DNA of 64,000 nucleotides. Source: GCA-2746605 sp963710615 (lineage in GTDB: Bacteria > Bacteroidota > Ignavibacteria > Ignavibacteriales > Melioribacteraceae). Shown one piece after another: positions 39,021-48,208 of the stretch; the first letter of the stretch is position 1, and the number at the start of each line of letters is the position of its first letter. The notes beneath the pieces were generated by a model. The model saw only the letters and a program-made list of their open reading frames with translations, did no database searches and had not been told where the DNA came from. Location: NCBI GenBank assembly GCA_963710615.1, contig CAVQBF010000027.1:1-64000 (forward strand). The letters are read 5' to 3'. The position numbers were made by a program, and so were the translations under genes.

Positions 39021-40613
39021 TTACTTATTTAATTCTTCTTTTGCTTGTTTTGCAGCTTTTAATGAAGGATATGGACCAATTCTTACACGGTGCCAATCCC
39101 CATCAAATTTTGGAATATAAACCTTTATTACAAATGCCGGGAATCCTTTATTGATTAATTTTTGTGATTCGCTATCAGCAACACTTCTTTGTTTCCATGA
39201 AGATACTTGCACATTATAAACGAATCCATCAAAGTAAATATTTTCCCCCACTTCTTTCTCTTCGCTAATAGCAGCAAGATTTTTTGATGCATTTCCATCA
39301 TTGGTAGTTTCAAAATAATCTTCTTCAGTCTCTTCAACTTTTTGTGGAGCATCTAATTCATCTTTGACTTGTGTCTCACCGTTTTCACTATCCGGAGTTT
39401 CAACAATATTCTCAGCAATACTTATATTTTGATCATATTGTTCCGGTTCATGTTTTGAGAAGAAAATATAATAAATACCAATTGCTCCAATAATAAAAAA
39501 TGAAGCTACGAGTAAATATAGCAAAGGGCTTTTTTTCTTATTCTTCTCTTTTATTTTACCCTTATTATTATCAGAGGTATTTAATTCTAAAGTACCTTTA
39601 TCAAAAATTTCACCCTCACTTTCGGATGAACTAATTTCTTTAGTATCCAATTCTTCTTTCACAGTTTCATGGAGTCCACTTATAGTTTCCTCATTTTTAG
39701 CTAGATTAGTATCATCCGGTTCACCAAAATTTTCGTCTTTAAGTTCTTGTTCAATTTCATCAATAATATCTTCTTTTAGTTCTGTTTCTTTAATCAACTC
39801 ATCTACTTCGTCAATAACGCTATTCTCTTTATCTGAAGAATCATCATGCTCGGAAATAAAATCTTCCGTAACTTTCTCAAGATCCTCAAGTAGTTTATTG
39901 TCTTCATCTTCTCTTAATTCATCATCTCCATTTATTATTTCACTTAAATCTTCTTCGGTCATTAAATCAGTTTCATCAACTATCTCATTAAATATCTCAT
40001 TTTCATCCATTTCCACAAAATCTTTTTCATATAGTGCATCTTCAACTTCGTTTAGTTTATCATCTGATTCAGATTCAATCAATTGATCTTCTAAACCTTC
40101 TTCAAGTTCATCGATAAAATCTTTTGTCTCTTTATTCTTAAGGTGATCTTCCCATAGATCGAAGTTTTTTATTTTTTCAGAATCATTTATTAGCACAGAA
40201 ATAGAATTCGAAATGTCTTTTTTTAAAGAGTCGCTTTCTTTTTCGTCTTCCTTCGATGTAATAAGTGGTTTATCAATCCCAATTTGAAATACTTTTTCAT
40301 CAAACTCGCTGTCATCTAAGGGTTTTTCTTCTAACTCTAAATTAAGGAATATGGAATCATCTTCTGATGTTTTTGATTCAGGTGAAAAAACCAATGTTAG
40401 AATTTTATCTTTAGAACTAACTTTTCCGGATTCATCAGAACGGTCGAGTTGTTCTTTCATTTGGAATATACCTAAAGTGTTAATTTTTACAGCTTCACCA
40501 ACTTCTAAAAATTCAGATAATTTTTTCTTGAATTGTGAAAAAGCTAGTTCTTTATACTCTGCATCTACATTTAATAAACCGGCAACTTTCTTTTCAAGTT
40601 CTTTTTTATCCAT
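39021..40613 (-). CDS. HU-like/SPOR single-pass membrane protein with long acidic linker
   Basis: The protein has 530 residues in four zones. Residues 1-60 look like the prokaryotic HU-like (CCDC81-type) domain (GLLNVDAEYKELAFSQFKKK, then VKINTLGIFQM). Residues about 90-345 are extremely Asp/Glu/Ser-rich and probably disordered. A transmembrane helix spans about 362-384. The periplasmic part ends in a SPOR domain (458-530) with YNVQVSSWKQ and WHRVRIGPYPS, which binds denuded peptidoglycan at division sites. This architecture would place a possible DNA-binding domain in the cytoplasm and a septum-binding domain outside. It sits between the barrel gene and exbB. Confidence 0.85.
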   Translation of the reverse strand: MDKKELEKKVAGLLNVDAEYKELAFSQFKKKLSEFLEVGEAVKINTLGIFQMKEQLDRSDESGKVSSKDKILTLVFSPESKTSEDDSIFLNLELEEKPLDDSEFDEKVFQIGIDKPLITSKEDEKESDSLKKDISNSISVLINDSEKIKNFDLWEDHLKNKETKDFIDELEEGLEDQLIESESDDKLNEVEDALYEKDFVEMDENEIFNEIVDETDLMTEEDLSEIINGDDELREDEDNKLLEDLEKVTEDFISEHDDSSDKENSVIDEVDELIKETELKEDIIDEIEQELKDENFGEPDDTNLAKNEETISGLHETVKEELDTKEISSSESEGEIFDKGTLELNTSDNNKGKIKEKNKKKSPLLYLLVASFFIIGAIGIYYIFFSKHEPEQYDQNISIAENIVETPDSENGETQVKDELDAPQKVEETEEDYFETTNDGNASKNLAAISEEKEVGENIYFDGFVYNVQVSSWKQRSVADSESQKLINKGFPAFVIKVYIPKFDGDWHRVRIGPYPSLKAAKQAKEELNK

Positions 40614-40639
40614 TTCGTCCTCTAAACTACTTTATATTA

Positions 40640-42226
40640 TCACCATCTAAATTCAAAGCCAACAAGAATATCAATCGGTTTCACTTCATAATTTCTTACA
40701 TAATAGTACTTATTGTTAAAAATATTTTCCATATCTAAGGTCAATTTGAAATTCCTAAATAATTCATAATATATTGATGCATTAACATCTATAGATTCAG
40801 GTATTGAGTTAGTATTTCCATAGTCTGTGTATGCTTCTCCAAAATAGACTAATCCAATATTAATTCCGTAGCCATAATCCCAATCATACGAATAATGTAC
40901 ATTGGTAATAAAATTGGAAGAATACGGTAAATCCTTATTATTTTTTCCAGTTACATTTTGTAATTTTGCTTCAGCATAAAATTCACCAAATGGTCCTTTT
41001 CTAAACAGTAAATTTAGGAATACATACGTATTTTCAATATCTTCTTTGAATATTGTGAAAAATCCATCATCGATTCTATCTTCAAAATAATAATTATTAT
41101 CCGAGTTTAAATATCCAACCCCACCGCTTATTTCAAAGTATTTTTCATATTCAAATTTTGCGGCAAATTTAAGATTAAATTTATTCTCAATAAAAAGATT
41201 TGGGAAATTATTTATTTGAAAATATCTGTTGGCTAATTTGAAGTTCTGCAAAGTTTTAAACTCTGTATTCGGTGAAAACTCACCAAACATTGAAACACTT
41301 TTATTTAATTTCAAACTTCCGTAAGCAACCGGTGAAAAGAACGTATTTCCCTCACTTTCAGCTAAATAAACCCCAGCTTTTAAATTTACTATATCATAGA
41401 TTATTAAACCAACAGTTGCTAACGAGTTGAAATAATATTGATTTCCAAAATTCTGATTAATATTTGATATAGACTGATTTTTGAAACTTCCTTCCACCCT
41501 AAAATCAAAATCTGAATATCGTAATTTATAAAAAGCGTTTAACCCAAAAATATTTTCGTCGAATTCATCTTTTTGTTCATAGTAAGAATCACTCAAGGAA
41601 ATACCAAAATTATTAAATGGATCACTCAAATAATTAAATGAAAGATCAGCGAATCCATTATTTGTAGTGCGACTTATTGTTGGTTTAGATGAACCGAAGA
41701 AATTAAATGAGTCATAGTAGTAATTTCCATTTAAGTCAATTTCAAGTCCTGGTAGAAAATCTGATTTATGATCAATAAAATATTTTGTCCCAATTCCTGC
41801 ACCGGCAAGACTAACTCCTGCTTTCTTAACATATTCTAGTTCATTTTTACCGTATAACTTTGTATTAAAAGAAAAATTTCCAATCCAATCATTATAATAG
41901 AAAACACCCGATGGAAATGTTTCTAAGCCAGAATTAAATTTTAAAAGTGCATTCGTATTTTGCTTATAATTTCCTATGCTGACAATTTCAGTCTCCGGAT
42001 GTGGCAGTTTAATTGTTGTCTGTTCCTGATTTGGATATTGAGGTGTAAAGAAATCTTGGGAAAGCAACGGAATAAAATCAGGCAGCTGCTTTTGAATTTT
42101 AGGAATGTTTATATTTTCTTTTCCTGTTATTACAAAATCAGGGAGTTCAATGCTCTGCGATTGGCTTTCTTCTTGAGCAATAATTACCGAATTTATTATT
42201 AAAACAAGTAATATTATTTTTTTCAT
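40640..42226 (-). CDS. Outer-membrane beta-barrel protein (TonB-receptor-like, no plug)
   Basis: This 528-residue protein has a signal peptide (MKKIILLVLIINSVIIAQ), then LPDFVITGKE, a motif resembling the TonB-box/N-terminal segment of receptor-like proteins. The rest is rich in alternating aromatic beta strands and ends in ILVGFEFRW, a typical outer-membrane C-terminus. I see no plug domain and the length is short for a TonB receptor. It overlaps the giant TPR gene by four bases and precedes the HU-SPOR gene, so it may be the partner energised by the ExbB-ExbD-TonB set; that is inference. Confidence 0.78.
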   Translation of the reverse strand: MKKIILLVLIINSVIIAQEESQSQSIELPDFVITGKENINIPKIQKQLPDFIPLLSQDFFTPQYPNQEQTTIKLPHPETEIVSIGNYKQNTNALLKFNSGLETFPSGVFYYNDWIGNFSFNTKLYGKNELEYVKKAGVSLAGAGIGTKYFIDHKSDFLPGLEIDLNGNYYYDSFNFFGSSKPTISRTTNNGFADLSFNYLSDPFNNFGISLSDSYYEQKDEFDENIFGLNAFYKLRYSDFDFRVEGSFKNQSISNINQNFGNQYYFNSLATVGLIIYDIVNLKAGVYLAESEGNTFFSPVAYGSLKLNKSVSMFGEFSPNTEFKTLQNFKLANRYFQINNFPNLFIENKFNLKFAAKFEYEKYFEISGGVGYLNSDNNYYFEDRIDDGFFTIFKEDIENTYVFLNLLFRKGPFGEFYAEAKLQNVTGKNNKDLPYSSNFITNVHYSYDWDYGYGINIGLVYFGEAYTDYGNTNSIPESIDVNASIYYELFRNFKLTLDMENIFNNKYYYVRNYEVKPIDILVGFEFRW

Positions 42227-45198
42227 AAACGTTCTAACTTACTTTTAGCCTCCGATGCAAGTTCATCATTACGGTGTCTTTTAAGAACTCCTTTATACAT
42301 TTCAGCTGCATTTTCTTTGTCATTTATTTTAACATAACAATCACCTAATAACATTAGTCCTCTGGAATACCATTCATCATAAGCCGAATAAAGTGACCTA
42401 ACTTTGATTAGCTCCGTAATTGCTTCCGGCATTCTTTCTTGTTCGTAGTAATTTAATCCAATGTAGTATTGAGCTTTTGCAGCAAGGTCGTCTTCTCGAT
42501 TATTTACTACATCATTAAGCAAGTATAAGGAGCTTTCATAGTTTGATCTCGAAAGTTCTAGAATACCAAGTTCAATTTCTGATTTATAAAAAAACAAGGA
42601 ACCGTCTCTCTTATCTACTATTTCGTTTAAGGTTTGATAAGCTGAAGCAATATTGTTATTTTCAATGAAGCTGAGCGATTTTATATATTTTATTTCAGAA
42701 ATATTTTTACTGTCATTTATCTGAGGTATTATTTCATCGTAAAGTGAAACTTCCCTTTCGTAATTTTTCTGTTTTCTATAAATATTTCCTAATTCTATTA
42801 CTGAGTTAAAACCAACTTCGGAATTTAGAGAACTATCAATCACTTTTTCAAAATAACCGATTGCCATATTATCTTTATTAAGAAGTACTGCACTCTTTCC
42901 CATCCAATAGTACGCGCTTGGTACAAGAGAACTTTTAGAGTATTCATCAATTACTTTTTGATACTCACTCATTGCTGATAAATAATTTCCTGAACTATAG
43001 TAAATTTCACCTTTCTTGAATTGAACTTTATCTAGATATTCAGAATCACCATTATTCCGAATAAAACTATCAAGATAATTAATCGCTTTGTCTTGTTCAT
43101 CTTGAACTATGTAGCAATATTGTATGCCATTTACTGCATCATATACATATGATGAGTTAGGGTAACGTTCAATTAATAAATTGTAGCTATCAATTGCCCT
43201 TTCGTATTCACCTTTGTTAAAATATGAATCACCGATAGAATAATATGCAATGGGCAAAAGCGGTGATTGAGCATAATTACTGAAAAGTTTTGTATAGTTT
43301 ATTATTGCTTCATCAAAATTACCATTTTGAAAATATATCCAACCAATTAAATATTGTGAATCATCGGCAAATTTTGATGCCGGGAAATTGGTCTGCAAGT
43401 TGTTCAACGTGGCAACTGCTTTCGTTATTTTCCCATCTTTAAATAAAGACTGAGCAAAATTAAAAAATGATCTATCATCATTTCTAAACTGTTGGGATTT
43501 TACAAGAGCACGCTCATAATAAATACTTGCTTGAGAATAAGACTTTGTTCCATAGTAGCAATCTGCAAGTCTTAGTTGACATTCTGTAATTTTTTCATCG
43601 CCATCATATTTTTTTATATACTCGTTAAAATAGTATGCCGCTTTATTAAGATCCTTCTGGTTAAAATAAGAATAAGCTTTTCCATAAATTGTATTTTTAA
43701 TTATAATGTTATCGTCTGTCTGTATATTTTCATAGCTTTCAATAGCTTGTTTGTAATTACCCAAAAAGAAATTAGATTCAGCTTTATAAAATCTTAATTT
43801 ATTTTTATCTACAACAGTCTCATTTTCATTAATTGAGTTTAAGTTATTTAGAGCTTCGATGTTATTTTTATTGAAGAAATACGCTGTTCCTAATCCAAGA
43901 TAACTTCGATCTTTTAGTTCTACCGGAATTTGCGGAATCAATAAACCTCTTTTAAAGTATTCAGTTGCTTGTTTATATTCTTTCTTTCTAAGTTTTAATT
44001 CCCCAAGCAAAGTAAAGGCTTTTACCTTAGTAATAGGATCGGTTGAATTTATAGAGTTTAACAATGTTTCTTCAGATTCACTGTAACTATTCTGACTAAA
44101 TTTACTAATCCCAATATTCAATCTTACTTTATCAGAATAATGATGATCTGGATATTTTTCAACAAAACTCTTATGGATCTCAATAGACTCGCCAAATTTT
44201 CCTTCATACCTTTTAGCTTCACCACTCCAATAGAGAGATTTAATTGCAACTGAGTCATCAGGTGATTGCGAGAGTAAATAGAATAATTTATACGCATCAT
44301 TATAATTACCTTCTTGAAAATGAATCCAAGCTAAACCATATCTAATCCTATCAAGCATTTCTGAATTTGGAGAATTGTTCAAGATCCGTCTATAAGCTTC
44401 AGTAGCACTTTTATATTCGCGCAATTGATAAAAAGCATTTGCAAGTATATAATCAGCTTCGTTTTGTTTATCAACATCTAATTCTTTAATTAGCGGATCT
44501 GATAATTCAAGAACTGTATTATCATATTCTTTCAAATAAAAATAACAAACACCAATTCTTAATTGAGCCAACCCAGCTAACTCACTATCTTTGTGAAAAC
44601 CAAGCAGCTTATCATAATACTTCACAGCATCGAGATATTGACCCTTTTTCTCATATAAATTTGCTAAAGAATAAATACTCTTATCTACAAGTGTGTTATT
44701 TCTTTCAGAGTCTACAGCAGAATTAAAAAAATTTTCCGCCTTATCCAGATCATTTTCTTCAATAAAAGTCTCTCCAATTAAATGGTAGGCTGAACCTGAA
44801 TATTCAGAGGCAGGGTAAGAGTGTATTAATTCAACTAAGTTTGTTCTACTTTTCTCAAATAATTTTTTCTCAAAATATAGATTGCCTAAACGGTAAAGTG
44901 CAAGTTCTCTAAAATTTGAAGTAGGATATTCTGTTATGAATTTTTCATACTGTGATATTGCACCATCTTTCTGCTCAAGCCCGAGTAGACTTTCTCCAAT
45001 ATAAACTTGGGCACTTGATAAAAGCTGTTCGTCAATTTCATCTTTCAAAATATATTTTTCAAAATATTTAAGTGCCTCAGAATAATTTTTATGATTAAAA
45101 CTTTCCATACCCTGAGAATATAATTCAATATTTTTCTGACAAAAAATTCGGTTTGATTGAAGCACAAGAAATAAAATTAGGAAGGAAAAATATTTCAT
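42223..45198 (-). CDS. Giant exported TPR-repeat protein
   Basis: This 991-residue protein has a signal peptide (MKYFSFLILFLVLQSNRIFC) and is TPR repeats nearly throughout, about 25 units such as ALKYFEKYILKDEIDEQLLS and YPTSNFRELALYRLGNLYFE, similar in style to BamD and CpoB. It heads the transcription unit TPR - barrel - HU-SPOR - exbB - exbD - tonB and overlaps the next gene by four bases. In Tol-Pal systems CpoB, a TPR protein, couples outer-membrane constriction and peptidoglycan synthesis; an analogous scaffold role is possible. No enzymatic motif. Confidence 0.85.
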   Translation of the reverse strand: MKYFSFLILFLVLQSNRIFCQKNIELYSQGMESFNHKNYSEALKYFEKYILKDEIDEQLLSSAQVYIGESLLGLEQKDGAISQYEKFITEYPTSNFRELALYRLGNLYFEKKLFEKSRTNLVELIHSYPASEYSGSAYHLIGETFIEENDLDKAENFFNSAVDSERNNTLVDKSIYSLANLYEKKGQYLDAVKYYDKLLGFHKDSELAGLAQLRIGVCYFYLKEYDNTVLELSDPLIKELDVDKQNEADYILANAFYQLREYKSATEAYRRILNNSPNSEMLDRIRYGLAWIHFQEGNYNDAYKLFYLLSQSPDDSVAIKSLYWSGEAKRYEGKFGESIEIHKSFVEKYPDHHYSDKVRLNIGISKFSQNSYSESEETLLNSINSTDPITKVKAFTLLGELKLRKKEYKQATEYFKRGLLIPQIPVELKDRSYLGLGTAYFFNKNNIEALNNLNSINENETVVDKNKLRFYKAESNFFLGNYKQAIESYENIQTDDNIIIKNTIYGKAYSYFNQKDLNKAAYYFNEYIKKYDGDEKITECQLRLADCYYGTKSYSQASIYYERALVKSQQFRNDDRSFFNFAQSLFKDGKITKAVATLNNLQTNFPASKFADDSQYLIGWIYFQNGNFDEAIINYTKLFSNYAQSPLLPIAYYSIGDSYFNKGEYERAIDSYNLLIERYPNSSYVYDAVNGIQYCYIVQDEQDKAINYLDSFIRNNGDSEYLDKVQFKKGEIYYSSGNYLSAMSEYQKVIDEYSKSSLVPSAYYWMGKSAVLLNKDNMAIGYFEKVIDSSLNSEVGFNSVIELGNIYRKQKNYEREVSLYDEIIPQINDSKNISEIKYIKSLSFIENNNIASAYQTLNEIVDKRDGSLFFYKSEIELGILELSRSNYESSLYLLNDVVNNREDDLAAKAQYYIGLNYYEQERMPEAITELIKVRSLYSAYDEWYSRGLMLLGDCYVKINDKENAAEMYKGVLKRHRNDELASEAKSKLERL

Positions 45199-45397
45199 AA
45201 AACTCTCAGATTATATATTTTTTTCATATACAATGTATTAAACGTGTTAATGTGGTTTAGAGTTCCGAAAAATTTTAAAAAAATTAAAGCTAATATAATG
45301 AATTAGGATCCTAAGTTAAAGATAATTATGATATTATTTTTATAACTTAATTGATAATAACAACTTATATAAAGTAAATTTATAAAAAAACAAAAAA

Positions 45398-45421
45398 AAA
45401 CCCGACTATTTAGCCGGGTTT
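45398..45421 (-). terminator. Rho-independent terminator after the TPR gene at 45444
   Basis: Minus-strand stem AAACCCG / CGGGTTT with a ten-base loop, followed by a run of nine or more T residues broken by one G. It lies 22 bp past the stop codon of the TPR gene. Confidence 0.88.
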
Positions 45422-45443
45422 GAAAGCATTATAAATTACTATT

Positions 45444-46217
45444 CTAGTTTAAATATTTAATTTCGTGATTACTTCTGTCTCGATATTGTTTATCTGAACT
45501 AGCAATTTTAAAATTTTCTTTTGCCTTATCAATATCGCTTAAACCTTTAAAAGCCATTCCTTTGTAAAAATATGGGGCACCTTTTGGAACTTTTGATTTT
45601 TTATCTCTAAAATTGATTGCATTATCAGCAGCCTTTAGGGCTTCTTCGTATTTGCCTGTTTCTACATACACATCTGCTAATTTTAAGTAAGCAGCATCAT
45701 AATTATAGTTCGCAACAGCCTCTAAAAGATTTTTTTCAGCTTCTTCATAGTTTCTATCTTTAAGAGCACTCTCACCTAGTTTGGTATAAGCTAATCCGAT
45801 ATACTTTGAAGCCCGATCTTCTAATTTTTTATCATTCGCATTTTCTTTAAATAACTTAAAGTTTTCAACTGCTTTATCGTATTTACCCCATGAGTAATAA
45901 GTTGTACCGAGAGAATTATAAGCCGAAGTAAATTCCGGATTAACTTTTAATGAGTTAAGTAAAGCTTCTTCTGCTTTATCAAATTTTCTCTGTTTCTTGT
46001 AAACTGAACTAAGTTGATAATAAATTCTGTAATCTTTTGAAATGGCCAATGCTTTTTGGTAAGATTCTAAAGCTCCCGAAAAGTTACCTGATTTCTTTTG
46101 GCTGTTACCTTCATTATACAATTTAGCTGCTTCAGTATCCATTTCGCCACTTTGTGCAAAAATGCTTAACGAAAATATTGTAAGTATCGAGAATATAACT
46201 AGAAGTCTTTTTTTCAT
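45444..46217 (-). CDS. Exported TPR protein
   Basis: This 257-residue protein has a signal peptide (MKKRLLVIFSILTIFSLSIF, then AQ) followed by six TPR units, for example the repeat starting KSGNFSGALESYQKALAISK, near 41-60. It is monocistronic, with a strong terminator directly after it and tRNA-Leu just upstream. Probably a periplasmic scaffold; partner unknown. Confidence 0.85.
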   Translation of the reverse strand: MKKRLLVIFSILTIFSLSIFAQSGEMDTEAAKLYNEGNSQKKSGNFSGALESYQKALAISKDYRIYYQLSSVYKKQRKFDKAEEALLNSLKVNPEFTSAYNSLGTTYYSWGKYDKAVENFKLFKENANDKKLEDRASKYIGLAYTKLGESALKDRNYEEAEKNLLEAVANYNYDAAYLKLADVYVETGKYEEALKAADNAINFRDKKSKVPKGAPYFYKGMAFKGLSDIDKAKENFKIASSDKQYRDRSNHEIKYLN

Positions 46218-46249
46218 TAAATTATCCTTTAATTTATTTTAAAAACCTG

Positions 46250-46333
46250 TGCGGAAGGCGGGACTTGAACCCGCATGCCCTTTCGAGCACTACCCCCTCA
46301 AGATAGCGTGTATACCAATTTCACCACTTCCGC
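46250..46333 (-). tRNA. tRNA-Leu (anticodon GAG)
   Basis: Read on the minus strand, the acceptor stem GCGGAAG pairs with CTTCCGC. The anticodon arm CTATC-TTGAGGG-GGTAG presents GAG, the long variable arm is typical of a class II tRNA, and the T arm is GCGGGTTCAAGTCCCGC. Discriminator A at 46250. CCA is not encoded (the 3' flank reads CAGG), so it must be added after transcription. Confidence 0.96.
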
Positions 46334-46468
46334 AAAAACAAGCACAAAGATATAGTTATGAAATAAAAAATGCAATATATTTAATGCACTCTTTCTGAGT
46401 GGGTATGCTCGAATTGTAAACAATTTGATAACAAAAATGTTCCGTGGATATTTATTGGAGTTAGTATT

Positions 46469-46948
46469 TTACTCAGTTTTCTCCTTAAAGTATCTTTTTC
46501 TACCTTTTTCAATCAACAAATCTCTGACGTTTTCTCTAAATCTTCTTTCAACTATTACCATTTTAATTATTTGTTCTTCGGTTAATATATCATTCAAAGA
46601 TTTAACAAAACTTGAACGCTCTTTGAAAAGATTTTTTTCATTATTAATATGCTCGTTTAATAACTGTTCATACTGTTCTTTGCCTCCCTCCTTTTTAAGG
46701 AGGTTTTCCATCTTAACAATAATTCTTTCTTCTTCTTTTTTTATCGCTTCAACATTATTATTATGAGCATTACGTCGGGCAAAAAATTTGAGTGCAGATT
46801 CTTCGTCTAAATCCAGAGTTTCAATTAATTTAATTTTTTGAAGCTCTTCAAATTTTTTACTAAAATGTCTATCACTTCGTTTAGCGTCTTTTTGAGAAAA
46901 GACTATAATAAAAGGGAATAATAACATTAATATAATTGTCCTGTTCAT
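46469..46948 (-). CDS. Small periplasmic Spy/LTXXQ-like protein in the sigma/anti-sigma operon
   Basis: This 159-residue protein has a signal peptide (MNRTIILMLLFPFIIVFSQ) and is otherwise helical and highly charged. DILTEEQIIKMVIVERRF resembles the LTxxQ motif of Spy/CpxP and of the CnrX/ZraP metal-sensor group. Its ATG overlaps the anti-sigma stop by four bases (ATGA), so it is translationally coupled to it. In CnrXYH systems a Spy-like periplasmic protein works with the anti-sigma factor; the same logic is likely here, but the signal is unknown. A plus-strand frame over the same bases (46425-46766) looks like a shadow. Confidence 0.78.
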   Translation of the reverse strand: MNRTIILMLLFPFIIVFSQKDAKRSDRHFSKKFEELQKIKLIETLDLDEESALKFFARRNAHNNNVEAIKKEEERIIVKMENLLKKEGGKEQYEQLLNEHINNEKNLFKERSSFVKSLNDILTEEQIIKMVIVERRFRENVRDLLIEKGRKRYFKEKTE

Positions 46949-47544
46949 TTTTCACCTATAATTTCGTTTTTTAGATCTTGATAAATTAAATTGAATTCAT
47001 TTTCAGATAGATCTTCAAGAAATGAATTGCTTATTTCATTTGCTGCCAAATTGGACTCCAAATAATCAAATAATGTTGAATCCATTTCTATATTATCATT
47101 AAAATACATTTCTAAAATTTGATCGTTTAAATGAGAGTGTTTGTTTAAATCTAAAATATTCTCTAAATCTTCAGATGATAAGTTCTCATCCGTTTCTAAT
47201 AACTCTGAAAAACTTATTAAGCTTTTATCCAATTTGTTGTTATTAGTATTAATGAAATAAACAATAAATATTCCTATAATTAAAACGGATAAAATGTAAG
47301 CTAGTTTACCAAAATAATTCTGAGATTTCTTATCCATTCTCTCTCGAACGTTAGGTAATAATGTCGCGAAATATCTTTCATCAACCTCAATAGTTTTTTT
47401 TATCGATTTATAGACTTGAGCATAATTTTCAAATTCTAACTTAAAATTTTGATCTTCAGTTAATCTTAGCTCGAATTCTTTTTTTTGGTCAGCGGAAAGC
47501 TGATCATCTAAATATTTAATAAATAAGTCTGAATTATGTTTCAT
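46945..47544 (-). CDS. Single-pass membrane anti-sigma factor
   Basis: This 199-residue protein has a cytoplasmic N-terminus of about 75 residues (FIKYLDDQLSADQKKEFELR resembles the FecR/RsiW-type sigma-binding helix pair, without the HxxxCxxC zinc motif). One transmembrane helix (LAYILSVLIIGIFIVYFI, about 83-100) and an acidic periplasmic region follow. It overlaps the ECF sigma gene by 11 bp and is followed by the Spy-like gene. It should hold the sigma factor at the membrane until an envelope signal releases it. Confidence 0.85.
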   Translation of the reverse strand: MKHNSDLFIKYLDDQLSADQKKEFELRLTEDQNFKLEFENYAQVYKSIKKTIEVDERYFATLLPNVRERMDKKSQNYFGKLAYILSVLIIGIFIVYFINTNNNKLDKSLISFSELLETDENLSSEDLENILDLNKHSHLNDQILEMYFNDNIEMDSTLFDYLESNLAANEISNSFLEDLSENEFNLIYQDLKNEIIGEK

Positions 47545-48082
47545 ATTGGATCATCTCTAATATTTTTTTTGAAGCGTGATAATAATTTGCTTTTAAACCA
47601 CCTACACTTTTACCTGTAATCTCAGAAATTTCTTCGTAATTTAATTCATCAAAATGTCTGAAAATAAAAACTTCCCTTTGCTTTATTGGTAATTTATTAA
47701 GTGCATTATTTACCATTTCAAGCTTTTCCTTATCATCATAATTAAGAATTATATCTTCATCACTATTTAACTCTCTGATATTGTTATCATCAAAATTAAA
47801 AAATTGTCTCACTTTCTGCTTCCTAATTAAGTTTAAACATCTCGTCTGTGTTATTCTGTAAATCCAAGTTTTCAAAGTTGAATTAAATTTAAAGGTGTTC
47901 AACTTTTTAAATAGAACAATTATTACTTGCTGAGTAACTTCATCTGCATCTAAATGATTGCCAACCATCCTGCGAGCATGCCAATAAATTAATTTCTTAT
48001 AATAATGAATAAGTTTATTGAAGGCACTTTCATCACCTTGAATAAATTTTTTGACTAACTCAAACTCTTTTTCTTTATCCAT
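47534..48082 (-). CDS. ECF-family RNA polymerase sigma factor
   Basis: The protein has 182 residues. Region 2 spans about 10-85 (LIYWHARRMVGNHLDADEVT, then FKFNSTLKTWIYRITQTRCL), and region 4 spans about 125-180 (LPIKQREVFIFRHFDELNYE, then EISEITGKSVGGLKANYYHA). There is no region 1 or 3, as expected for group IV. The first 24 bp upstream lead to a predicted promoter identical in its core to the one facing the opposite way, so autoregulation is likely. Confidence 0.95.
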   Translation of the reverse strand: MDKEKEFELVKKFIQGDESAFNKLIHYYKKLIYWHARRMVGNHLDADEVTQQVIIVLFKKLNTFKFNSTLKTWIYRITQTRCLNLIRKQKVRQFFNFDDNNIRELNSDEDIILNYDDKEKLEMVNNALNKLPIKQREVFIFRHFDELNYEEISEITGKSVGGLKANYYHASKKILEMIQYET

Positions 48083-48105
48083 TATTATCCTTCAGCAAAC
48101 TATTA

Positions 48106-48133
48106 GACAATAAATTTGCCGGATTGGTTTAAT
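48106..48133 (-). promoter_or_regulatory. Predicted ECF promoter of the sigma/anti-sigma operon
   Basis: On the minus strand ATTAAACC (48133-48126) is followed by 17 bases and GTC (48108-48106), inside TTTATTGTC. The AAC-type -35 and GTC-type -10 with this spacing fit ECF promoters in general. The same core occurs facing the other way at 48143-48170. It lies 23 bp before the sigma ATG. Confidence 0.6.
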
Positions 48134-48142
48134 TTAAGAGAG

Positions 48143-48170
48143 ATTAAACCTTTTTAAAATTTTTATTGTC
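48143..48170 (+). promoter_or_regulatory. Predicted ECF promoter of the divergent Spy-like gene
   Basis: ATTAAACC (48143-48150), 17 bases, then GTC (48168-48170) in TTATTGTC, pointing at the gene at 48209. The two -35 boxes stand back to back with nine bases between them, so the pair of -35 boxes forms a perfect 8-bp inverted repeat and the two -10 boxes form a second, outer one. Confidence 0.6.
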
Positions 48171-48208
48171 AAATATGCAAAATCATAACAAAACAAATTG
48201 GAGGAAAA

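Noticed and set aside
46386..46400. CACTC-TTTCT-GAGTG hairpin as terminator of the anti-sigma operon
   Set aside because: Five-bp stem without a clear T-run; could equally be chance.
46425..46766. Plus-strand 113-residue frame across the Spy-like gene
   Set aside because: It is antisense to a gene with a signal peptide, an ATGA overlap and an operon context, and has no independent support.
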